A stretch of 64,000 nt of DNA from Hofstenia miamia (Eukaryota > Xenacoelomorpha > Acoela): contig SCFE01000091.1 in NCBI GenBank assembly GCA_004352715.1, positions 1,552,726 through 1,616,725 of the forward strand. Direction: 5' to 3'. Positions 33,601 through 43,600 of this stretch are shown here, in pieces. The translations under genes were made by a program, and so were the position numbers. Numbering within the stretch: position 1 is the stretch's first letter; each line of letters begins with the position of its first letter. Under the pieces are notes generated by a model, which was not told the origin of the DNA, made no database searches, and saw nothing but the letters and a program-made list of their open reading frames with translations.

Positions 33601-34851
33601 AAGATCATTGGCTCCGGCGCATTTGGTGATGTATATTCTGGATATTTGACATCAGCTACAGAACCAACAAGAGATGTCGCTTTAAAAACACTTCGGGGTG
33701 TAGGCGCTGGAAAAGAACTTCGTCAATTCTTGAAAGAGGCAGCATTAATGAGCGGTTTTAAGCATCCCTACATTGTTGAGATATTTGGTGTTTCTGTTGA
33801 AAAAGATATTGTTAGTATAGTGATGGAATTAATGTCTGGGGATCTTCTGAGTTGGCTACGAGATTATCGCGACTCGTTTGAAGAAACTAAGCTTACAAAC
33901 TTATTGAGCATGGCTTTAGATATATCGAAGGGATGCCAGTATTTGGAAACAATGCGATTTGTTCATCGTGATATTGCAGCTCGAAATTGCCTTCTATCGC
34001 ATGACAATCGTGTGAAGCTAGGGGATTTTGGAATGGCTAGAGACCTTTATAGTGGAGAATATTATCGCAAAAATGGTGAATGTCTGCTACCTGTTAGGTG
34101 GATGGCTCCTGAAGCACTTGCAGATGGATTATTTACAATTAAATCAGACGTATGGTCCTTTGGAATCTTATTATGGGAAATCATCACACTTGGTCGGCAA
34201 CCGTACATTGGAAGAAGCAATCTTGAGGTAATGTATTATGTCAGTGCAGGTGGAAGACTTGAACCCCCGGATAAATGTGTTAGTGCCATTGGGAACCTCA
34301 TGAAACGTTGTTGGCACACAGTAACCGATTGTCGTCCTACTTTCCACAGTATTCGTGAAACACTGGAGGACCTTTTGACAACTGATTTAGTGGATGATTC
34401 TGTAATATATGTTAACGCTGACGACATTGTTGTCAACGAAGAATTAAAGGCAGTCAGTTCAACTTGGTATTCATCATTAAATCATCACACCCCACATCAG
34501 TGCCGCAGTGGCATATCAAGTGTAATGTCTTCAAGAGCTGGTAGCTCATCTCTTCTCTCTGCAGCAAATTCCTACAATGCGCTGGATGAACTGCACTTTA
34601 CAAGTAATTTCTTCCTGACACAATCAAGCAATGATTCTGATAATGGAAATCATTCCGATGAAAAAGGCATTGATAGTGGGTTTGCGAGCTCATTCTTTGG
34701 TCAAATCTCTTCAAATGAGTTTTGTTTTTCAAATAATCCATCAGAAACTTTAAGAAATTCAAGATCAACACCAATAACTTTGCGAAGACTCACCATGCCC
34801 ATTGAACGAAAATACTATCGCAGTATTTACTTCAAACAAACATGTGTGTAA
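30682..34851 (+). CDS. ROS1/Sevenless-type receptor tyrosine kinase, intronless ORF of 1389 residues
   Basis: Predicted cell-surface receptor that phosphorylates Tyr after ligand binding. Order: hydrophobic N-terminus (ILLGVLLHQL, probable signal peptide); fibronectin III-like about 45-145; YWTD-type beta-propeller-like about 150-430; further FN3 modules about 430-865; transmembrane about 880-904 (LICGTLAVLFLFIIL); kinase about 970-1232; tail to 1389. Kinase residues: G-loop GSGAFG at 977, Lys1002 in VALKTL, Glu1019, HRD Asp1097, DFG Asp1115, activation-loop YY1127-1128. The blocks YYRKNGECLLPVRWMAPEAL and GGRLEPPDKC are characteristic of ROS1/Sevenless. Tail Tyr1243 is in YVNA, a Grb2-type SH2 site (YxN). 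The family is normally about 2300-2600 residues with three propellers and many introns; this one is shorter and uninterrupted. MYPQ is the first in-frame Met after a TGA at 30589. Absence of decay argues for a functional gene. Confidence 0.92.
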   Translation: MYPQILLGVLLHQLTTGVQENINEEFKEVINAFPILPISNNIEEPTNPRIYVIHHRFQPNLNAIIEGTLLFRWSPPIYKKELTGYRIKWSQSHPTVGPDHVVNVSFDTFQFNLKCPKLNTSFFFSVNAKFGNRLGQPTTPQKVSCNKADPPVHLILSSGNKLIEYDFDLMKEVRIIGTGKNISEPVFLAVQNCFFWFDLHWKHLVYSNGSSMVIANICTDAKSLSLDWIGQVLYWSCNNEIHKFDIARLHVDNFVRKLPFETSQTFLYRIEWHIKNLKIDSFNSCLYASIQTQSGLDIARINVDGHSRSINRNLLSNCSLAHKSHFGSPFALSLSSGHIDLYMWINDIGIVMVDLRAGNCSVVYESKLKLSNGGYITSAPKNILISFRGIFLEPLVKTNEILFKLHTSNKFTKYKISFKHQSMKLLDKALQPLPLPQCLTVPKLNRTNKIKIVKTSSRWAVISTHIPLNHCPSKKLKIPSIVKKVVIKSLNDSSKFFRMIIDTDLYNVSKLRPYTHYNVKFFPFNYFTDFSRANGSPNAGFTTKPDVPGIVDSLSVFSYTDTKLLVRWNMPSQVNGPVNKIGFKLQWIEDVDDIVNSWMLPETIICTPKNDTKRCFKFAMKDSEKAYFYVIIEKLKIETKYRVKIQAYSTLFPNHFGEEYIAENATFYALNLLKQDKVSANYAAVAWVNSRPNIVASVLGKVINTGELLKFAPKNGISNFHRFLNLKPFTKYILNYAVTIKRIDDEIPANMQYPRRHATIRFKTLPGPPNAPEAPIVLKASNYNKVNVTWKTPKVNSLENVSFKLVARKKNSSYNWTEIYNGTSRWTAFHSSEFEFRVKAYTIYGHSNYSLPNKGFHIVSFLELPRSKHLETGFVGYFHVYLICGTLAVLFLFIILSTCFFGFVQLRKMKRLKGCRTKEGAIPMAALPFYISTSSLDLNNGVDSSHEANILYGGDKHYLSQINIIPSKNINSIKIIGSGAFGDVYSGYLTSATEPTRDVALKTLRGVGAGKELRQFLKEAALMSGFKHPYIVEIFGVSVEKDIVSIVMELMSGDLLSWLRDYRDSFEETKLTNLLSMALDISKGCQYLETMRFVHRDIAARNCLLSHDNRVKLGDFGMARDLYSGEYYRKNGECLLPVRWMAPEALADGLFTIKSDVWSFGILLWEIITLGRQPYIGRSNLEVMYYVSAGGRLEPPDKCVSAIGNLMKRCWHTVTDCRPTFHSIRETLEDLLTTDLVDDSVIYVNADDIVVNEELKAVSSTWYSSLNHHTPHQCRSGISSVMSSRAGSSSLLSAANSYNALDELHFTSNFFLTQSSNDSDNGNHSDEKGIDSGFASSFFGQISSNEFCFSNNPSETLRNSRSTPITLRRLTMPIERKYYRSIYFKQTCV

Positions 34852-36483
34852 ATTTTATAATTTGGCATTTGTAGAATTTTAAATTTGTAATTGTATGTGA
34901 TTATGTAATTAGAACATTGTCCTATTTTGTGATGCTTTCACTTTATAGTTCACTATAAGAATCAGATATTGCTCGGTTAGAAAAATTCTAAAATATCAAG
35001 TTTTTAACTAACAATTTTGTTATAGCGCTTTTTATGGATTGTAAATTTCATAAAATTATCTGTCTGTCTATTGTATTAGGCAAACATTTGAAATCATTGC
35101 ACCATAATCAGATATTAAGAGAATGAATGTCTGATCTCTTATTCTATGGACATATTCTTAGAATGACCTTCCGGAGGAAAATTTTACAGATTGATCACCT
35201 TGGCATGTATGTTTGTTTGTTTAACTTCATGAAGTCAAAAAATTGATTTTCGCAATTCAAATTCCTTAGTGTAACCACAAAAATTGTGAGTATATTGCAA
35301 AATGCATATTCTTAAACCTATTTTTTTATTATTTGATTGTGGAGCCCGCTACTGAGACATTCTATTTTTACCCAGCAAACTTTTTAACATGTGATTTTCG
35401 TTGAATTCATCTGTGAATGTATTTATAGATTTTTTCTATTTGCAGAAATTTTATAAATGGTCAATTTTTCTCATTTCTGTATAAAAAATTTATTTGGGTC
35501 TGTTACTGAACTTTGAAATAGTATGTCACTAATAACAGTGTATTGACAAGAGTAGCGCTTAGTGGGGAAAGTAACATGTGTAGCCTAAAATTGGAATCAG
35601 TCAAAATGTACTGTTGAAATTTATTCCATTATTTATAGTCTGTAACTAGAAGCCAATATAGTGTGAGTACGCTAGGTGAAATTAACCATGTACTCAAAAT
35701 ATTATGGATTGACCACACCATTTACAAACTAAAAGTGAACACATTTCCATTATAAATTATTAAAAGTATGTAGATATTAATGAATGCTCTTTTGTCTTAT
35801 TTGCACTATAGACAAAGTTCCTTGTCATGCTCAATTCAATAAGGATACTTTCAACACATTTTGTAAGTTAATTTCTATTCCCTAGTGAAATTGGTTTAAA
35901 TTTTTGCCAAAATTTTTTGAAATCCTTCGATATACATTTTGGGAATAAGATGCATCGTTTGGTATGCCTTTCAACAAAAAGAGAGCAGCTTTATATTTAT
36001 TTTAAGCATTGCGATTATGTTATTCAAAAATGGGTCAATACTTAATGCAAAACCGCTATTTACTTTTGGTGTAGAAACTCCAAAGTAGCTATTATATTGG
36101 CAATATGTATATAAATCTGGCTAACATAATTTAGTATATCATTTGAAAATTAAGCAAGTTTTTGAAATGATATTCTATTGAAATGGAGAAATTCCTTTTG
36201 CTCAAATACAAATTTATTCTTTTATTCATGAAGAAATTATTTTGAATATTCATTGTAGTTGTGTATTATAATTTACAAAAATTAGAAATTTTATTAACGG
36301 CTTTTAAATGCCGTTTTTGTGTTTAGATATGTTAGAAACATCATATAGGCCTATATAAATTCCAGATTTGTAAAAACCAGAGCCGCTTATTTTCTATAAG
36401 TAGTACACTTTGGTGGCTGGGTGAGCTTGCATGTTTATTTGAGGCATATTTTACTCATTGGTAGCAATTGGAGACCGGATAAA

Positions 36484-36600
36484 GTTGCGTAAAGCCATAA
36501 CGCAATTTTTGGCGCAATTTTGACCATTTCAGTTTTTACGCAACTTTAACGCAATTTCAAGGTTTTCACGCGATTTTAACGCAACTTTACCACAAAACTT
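36484..36600. repeat. Cluster of degenerate ACGCAA(C/T)TTT repeats
   Basis: At least seven copies of ACGCAATTTT, ACGCAACTTT or GCGCAATTTT within about 120 bases, with an inverted pair AAAGTTGCGTAAA / TTTACGCAACTTT. It is possibly the terminal part of a MITE. Confidence 0.5.
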
Positions 36601-37517
36601 CGCTATTTGTCAAAAAATTGAATTAAACTTCACTCTAATTTCGTCGCGTATGTTGCAATATAGCGCAATTTGACCTCAATTCTGATTGGCTAGTCCTGTT
36701 AGCAAGCGATAAACAGTGAATTAAACAACGCCGCGTCATTAAAGTATATACGGAATATGCAACATATTTTTACTGTGTACCATCATTATTTTTTCTTGAT
36801 TTATTTTAAGGAGTAACTAAAATGCTTACAAATGTGGCCAAATAAGCAAAAAAAATTGTAGAAACATTTTGAATAATTTGTCGAAAAGTTGCCAAAAAAT
36901 CCACAATCCAAAAATTTACCCAAATTTTTAAAAATTTGACAGCAATTTGGCAAAAAATCCAAACAATTTTTCTAGGGTTATAATAATGAAATCAATTTTG
37001 AATTATGAATGCTAACAATGACCAAGTTTGATTAATTGAATAAAACTAGGCTTATTAAACCATTATAACATTTAACCGCTATTTTAAGGCTTAGTTGAAA
37101 AGGGCATTCAATTGAAAGTAAAAAACTTCTCTTTGACACACTTAATAGGTTGGAGGTAAATCAGATACATCCTGTTAAGGCTTGTTGTAAGCTTTCTCAA
37201 GGCCGCTCTCAATTTAACTGTAGGCCCACTTGATTTCAATTATGCTTGCTAGTTGGTTTTTGCGTTATCCATATATATTTCTAATCCCCACATTAATTTC
37301 CTACATTTTCAAAATCACTCTAACAGTAATTGGCGAAAACTTCATATTTTACCAGTTTATCAGTGCAACGTCCTGACTTCCTTTCATCCTATCTTTGTGT
37401 TTACTCTGGTAATACATTGAATCTGATATAGAAAGTTAATGTATCTGAATGCGACCCTCGTTCGAGCTCTAAGTAGCTTTTCTATAAATGTGCTTTAAAG
37501 CAATGAATCAAGGGATA

Positions 37518-37663
37518 CAGTCTAACCTGGATATAAAGTAATCCACTGTATAGCGTAATCCACCTGCTGGTTCTTTTCCGAGTATTTGGATTTGCTAAAT
37601 ACACACCTGGATATAAAGCCGTCTTTTGCACTCTGCTCAAAATAAGCTGTCTAGGTTTGACTG
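37518..37663. mobile_element. Short pogo-like MITE
   Basis: Inverted ends: left CAGTCTAACCTGGATATAA, right in reverse complement CAGTCAAACCTAGACAGC. CAGTC-AACCT ends are typical of pogo/Tigger-related MITEs. TA precedes the left end, but the right flank has decayed. The unit CCTGGATATAAAG occurs twice inside. Length is 146 bp. Confidence 0.55.
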
Positions 37664-39878
37664 TGTTTAACATTAATACCAAGTAACCCAGTTGAAAGTA
37701 TGAAGTGCTGATTCATTGTATATTCTGTTCAATAGCAAAACCTAAATGTTCTTCCTAAACAAATTATAGTTTGTGTAAATGCAATATACTGATGTGTTCA
37801 AGCCTACATTTATGTGTAACTCTAATTCATCCGGCAAACCCTTCAATGCATTGCACTTGAATATCAAATAGGAAATTGACGTATTTAAATGAAGTTATCT
37901 TCTTTTACAGTGCTATTAAAAATTAAACCAACATTCCGGTTCTAAAAACCTTGACCGGGTTGCATATCTGATGTATGTCCCAATAAATTTCGTTAGTCTT
38001 TTTGTGCATAGTGTTGACCATTAAAACACATTCTATGCCTTAGGCTTATTTTGTGATTGTATAGAGTTTTATAAATATTTTTGATAGTTATCTTATTTTC
38101 ATAATGCGACATACATATACATTTTAAAAGGACTATTCAGTATTCAGTTGGCGCTATGATATTAGCTCATGGGAGATATATGCTGGATAAATTTTTTTCA
38201 TCATCCCCAGATCTTCAACTGTTTATTCTATTACCATAAGCTCTAAAATTCGTTGTTTCATTGTATGCTAATATTCGGCTGGCGCGTAGTTTTTTCTTAA
38301 TGCTAACGATGCTATAATTTTGTATAAGAATTCGCTAACAAATACAACTTTTGAATGCTACATACAACTAAGAACATTATTTTTGTGCAATTGCATTTTT
38401 CATATTTTACTAGAAAAGCATTTGAAATTTAATTCCTCTACTGATATTCACACATTCTTAAAATCCCTTAATAGCATATCATTATATCAACACTGTTCAG
38501 TTTGCTTGCAAAATCCATGCAGTACACCAAGAATAATATTTATTATTCTATATATCCAGAATTGCAAAAAATTAATTGGGTCTTGTTTGGCAAAACCTAT
38601 AATTAGATTTTTTAATGAAGATTTATGAAATAAACTTTTGAAAATCACACTAATGTATAGACAGTCAAACAAAGGCAAAAACAATTACACATTACAGCAA
38701 TTATAATTTAAGTAAGATTGTTTCAATTTATTTAAAATTTAAAATTTACAGTTTAAATTAACATTTACATGTGAAATTAATAAATTTTATTAATTTTTTT
38801 TACCCGTCCCTGGTAATGTATAAGAAATTGTATATTATGAAACATAAGGTTAGGAAAAATTAATCCACAGCTATATGAAGTGGAAATACACCTGCATCCG
38901 AAAAGCATTTTAAAGTTGATAATACATGTACAATGCATCTAAACAATTGCTTTCTTAAACACTAAAAAATTTTTGTGATCCACAAAATAGTGCAATAATA
39001 AACTGAAAATAATCGATTGATTTCTTTTGAGTTATGATTGGAATAATGAATTTTTTTAGTATTTTTTATGAGACGATACCAGAATGTGATATATGTAATT
39101 GCAAAATGACGTTTGTTGACAACCCAGGAGTTAAATTATGTACGAAAATATCAATCACGGGTAATTAATTGTAATCTTAAAATTTAATCAAAGGTAGTGT
39201 ATGTAATACATAAAATTAAGCTGAATGATTTGTGCATTAGCCCTTGGAATAGTGATACCATGCCTTCTATCGAAGGATTTATTAAAACGCAAGTAACTTT
39301 GTTACTAATGGAAAATGTGTAATTCTCTCACAAAGACACTTGCATTTAATTTGTTTGTGATGTTTTACATGTAAGCTTCCCAAAATCTGATTATTGATGG
39401 CATGTATCAAAATCAAACCAGTTGGATTCCCATGTACTTTCTCAATTGGCCAATTAACAAAATAAAGAGGAAAGGCTGTTATCATGTGCAATTTTGGTAT
39501 AGTTAACCAGGCAATGCGGAAGCCCACTGTGAATTGCTGACATTTCCTAATTCCGGATTTAATTTATCAAACTTGAAGGCATTTAGTGGATTTGCTTCTG
39601 GCAGCCAAAGTCTAATTCTTCGCTATTATTTTATTAATCAAATAATTTTCCATGTTTTGCTTTATTGCACACGCATTTGTGGTTTCCACAAATCTTTATG
39701 TCCACTTGAATCTCAATAGCTGACCAATTTTTTATGTTTTGTCCAAATTATAACCAATAGATGAAATATCATATTTCGAAAGCTTGTGAAATAGCAAAAT
39801 TCTCAATACAGGAAGCCCTTGCATAACACGGTTTTGTTGTAAGCAAATATCACATTGTAATAATTCATTCAATAAGGT

Positions 39879-39884
39879 TTTATT
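39879..39884 (-). promoter_or_regulatory. Polyadenylation signal of the innexin gene
   Basis: AATAAA on the minus strand (GCAATAAAACC), about 70 bases past the stop codon. Confidence 0.6.
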
Positions 39885-39953
39885 GCAAAATCTAATTTAA
39901 TCAATAAATAAATATAAAAATATGATTACAATAGGATAAGTTGCGTAACAGTT

Positions 39954-40664
39954 TTAGACAGTTTTTGGAAGCGTTTCATTTGTAGGATAACTGTCGTCAC
40001 TTTTACTTGCGTCGGGTTCATCCAAGTTCCTGTGCTTCATCTCTTCATCATAGTTGGCAAGGAAGTGATCCCACAACGCGCATACAACATCAGCCGTGAC
40101 CATTGTATTTGTATTACGCGCCAGTAGTCTAAGAACAAAGACACCGTCAGGTTTCAGATAAACATTGACGAATTGTTTGAGTTTCTTTTTTTGATCAGGG
40201 TCTTTAGCATCATATTTGTCCAATGACATCAAGTACTTCTTTACATAAGGTAATTTTTCTCCGCTAAAGTAAATTCTTGAAATCCAGCCTAAGAGGTTGA
40301 AAAAGGTAGCAATGAAGATCACAAGTAGCCACCACCAGATGAATAGAAAGGCTTTCTCGTTGTAAAGATTTATGGGCAAAACACATTGCAGAGTGTGTGG
40401 CTGAATCACACTTAGTTGCCTCACCTTTATATCGCAAAATGTATTTCTTGGGAAGCGACGAGGATTTGACCAATCAACTCCCTTTGTAAAAAATGACATA
40501 ACTTCCGCTCCGTACGTGGCATATCCTTCGCCCATTATTCCTTCCAAGACGAAAGCCTGGAATAGTATATTTATCAAGTAAATAACTTTTACTGCAATAT
40601 AGCCAACACCCATATAATTGGCAGAACTTCTACTGAACAATGTAAATGATTTTTTTGATCCGAT
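39954..40664 (-). CDS. Innexin exon 3 (TM3, second loop, TM4, C-terminal tail)
   Basis: Starts after ATTTTAG (AG at 40666-40665), reads IGSKKSFTLFSRSSANYMGV and onward, and stops at TAA 39954-39956 after LPKTV. It encodes 236 residues. Confidence 0.9.
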   Translation of the reverse strand: MGSKKSFTLFSRSSANYMGVGYIAVKVIYLINILFQAFVLEGIMGEGYATYGAEVMSFFTKGVDWSNPRRFPRNTFCDIKVRQLSVIQPHTLQCVLPINLYNEKAFLFIWWWLLVIFIATFFNLLGWISRIYFSGEKLPYVKKYLMSLDKYDAKDPDQKKKLKQFVNVYLKPDGVFVLRLLARNTNTMVTADVVCALWDHFLANYDEEMKHRNLDEPDASKSDDSYPTNETLPKTV

Positions 40665-43600
40665 CTAAAATACAATTTTAGCAAATGAGTGACCATAATG
40701 TATTATAAAGGATACGAAAAATTTTGAGAAATTCCAATGAATCCATCGCAATTGACTGACTAAATCTTTAACTTTTATGATATAAGCAGAACGGGTTCGA
40801 TAATTTTTATACACATAGGGTTTTAAATATTTTACAATTAATTTTTCTAAATAAAAGGAGAAAAAACCTTTACTTGGAAACTACTTTAACGATATATTAC
40901 TATGCTGATAGTAACTCTGAAAGCATAAATTGTGATCATAATATGAATAGAAAAGAATGGTGAATAAAAATGAAATCAAATCTACAATGAAGGATGTTAA
41001 AAATTCGAAAAAATGACATGTAACGTCAACTCAATGTCACAAACATTAGTTTCATGTGGAATCGATTTTAACAGAATTTCTTCCGTAGGCTTTAAAACAG
41101 CAACCAATAATAATGTTGTTCTCAATTTAAAAAAAAATTTTATAAGATATATTTCTAAGTGCTTTTATTCAACTATGGAACCCTACTCTTAAAAAACTAA
41201 TTATATTGTCTCTTAAGATGATATGCGTGAATTTATATGCAAGGAAATTTCTTGAAGAAAATATTTACGCACATTTGAAGGAGATAATGAGTACAGTAGA
41301 AAAGTTCAGTGTTAAAAGGGGGTTAAGTCACATTTTGGGGAGCGTGAAACTTTATTTTAGATGGTAGATAACTGCTTCTTTTAACAGACTATTGCTCAGA
41401 GTAATTCTCATTTAAGACTAAATATGTTAAAATTGTTTTTTCAAAACAGATGCTTCAGTGCACAAAGGGAGTTAACTCCACAGTCATGGACTTAGTCATC
41501 TCATAGAATTGAGTGTGTTTTTTAAATGGCAAACATTATGGAATTTCTTAGAAGCAGTTATATTTATCGATATCTTTACTTTTTAATGCTGCTCAATCTA
41601 ATATTGCAATGTACCCACAGTTGGATATTAGATTTCATAGTTAATATACAGTCAAGGAAGTGCTTATTATTTTTTATAATTATATTTTCAACTTTATTTT
41701 CGCATCTAGAGGGTTTTTTGTTTTAATCATAATACAGTTATTTATATACTTTAACTCACCATTTTCTTCTTGAATAAAATATGGACTACCTTCTTTTATC
41801 ATGATAACTTTTTAAAAAAGTGTGAAGAAGGTGAAATGTGATTATTTATTTTTTCAAAATGTTAGTAATATTGAATTCAATAATATGATTATGATGTCAA
41901 CATTCTTAGTTTACTTCAATAATAAGTTTACGCAAAATATAATATTTTTTAATTTTACTCAATAATATTTAATTGTGCCTTAGTCCCCTTTTAACACTGA
42001 GCCCTTCAATTATAATTCAAAATTTTATAATTATAAATTTTTAATTATAAATATGATTTGTAAGAAAGTTTTGTTTGTTAGTTGGAGGTAATTATAGTGT
42101 TCATTAATTTGTGCTATTCCCGCAATCACATTGGGGAGAAACATGCGAGGAAATTTGTTGAAAATTTGTTGCATCATTTACATAACAGGGGATATTGCAT
42201 TATGCTTAACATTGAAGAATGCTCTTCAATTAGGCTTCTACAATGAGTTATTTTCTGAAATATATGCCAAACCGAACCCTACGCAAGCAAAAATGGATGC
42301 AGCAATCAAAGATGATATTGAAGATAAAAAGACCAAAGGAAAAACTAAAAATGTAAAAGACATTATTGATGTTTACGATGCTTTGATGTTTAAGCCTGAA
42401 GTATCGGAATTAGGCTTAGATGCGAGTTTTTATGACAAGTGTGTCCAAAAGTTGAACGAAATATTTGGAAAATATAATGTAATGAGATACGTGGATAGAT
42501 ATTTTGGCCGATATATAAAACAACTTGCTGCGCACATTACTGACAACGACAAAGTAGTAAAAGTTCACATCTTTGGGGGTACGAATAACATCAATTTAAA
42601 TGTGGTTTTGGTAATTATTTGTATTATACATTATTTTATTTTAATGTAAAATGTTGCGAATATTTTTTCTTAAAATTGATTACGATTTTTATTTTATACA
42701 TTGCAATTGGAATACATTAATTTCTTGGATTGGAGCTTTTAATCATATCCAATGTAATGGCAAAAATTAATCAAACAACTCACATTCAATATTTGATAGG
42801 TCGTGATTCCTTTGCAATAGTGGGCTTAATCTAAAATACATCAAGCTTTCTTAAGCACCACCCTAAGGAATGGCCTAAACATCCCGATTACGTAACAGCA
42901 AAAAAACTAATTGAAAAGTTTCCTTATGTTAATGATGCTGTTGAAAGCGCTTTGTCAATAGTGACAAATATACACTCATCACCATCAGCTCCAAGACTGA
43001 AAAGCCACCAGGAATTACTGACTACTATTGAACATGCATGCAATCAAAAGTTTATAAAGCATGTCAAAATGTCGCCCGAAACGTCAATCAACTTGGTATC
43101 CGTACCAAAAAAGTATGCTGCCTAACTTTAGCTTTTGATTGCTTTGCTATGAAAAATGAATCTTGCAAACAATTTCAAATTTTTAATCGTATTATATAGC
43201 CTTTTGGCTTACAAATGTATGGAATTGTGTGTGGAATTACGTCAATTTTTAGCATTTCTGTTGTAGTAATGTATAGTAATAATAATTTGTACTAAGATTG
43301 TGACTTGACGTGTACACACAGCCAAGAGAAGCAACAAGGGTGATCGACTTCACCCACCCCACAGTCTTCAGAACTATAATTGACTTTAAGGTTGAAGTGA
43401 AAATATTATGTTTGTTCCAGCGCAATTCAGATTTTTCTAAATTTTTCAACCAATTTTATATGTTTTCCTACATGTCTTATTTTTGAAATACATCAAATTA
43501 TTTCGGATTTCTGATTTGCACCTAAGACTTTGTTCAGACAACTACGTTAAAGTATTTACAATACATGTAATAAATAAGCTGCTACTTCTGTTGAATTATA

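Larger units (their letters stand above)
34852..39878. other. Intergenic between the receptor kinase and the innexin
   Basis: About 5 kb without a recognisable gene. It contains the ACGCAA repeat cluster (36484-36600) and a short pogo-like MITE (37518-37663). ORFs at 38320-38684 on both strands are mutual shadows with no recognisable product. No AATAAA is evident in the first 2 kb after the kinase stop. Confidence 0.5.

Noticed and set aside
38320-38684. Overlapping ORFs on both strands
   Set aside because: Mutual shadows in AT-rich DNA; the plus-strand one starts at TTG and neither has a recognisable product.
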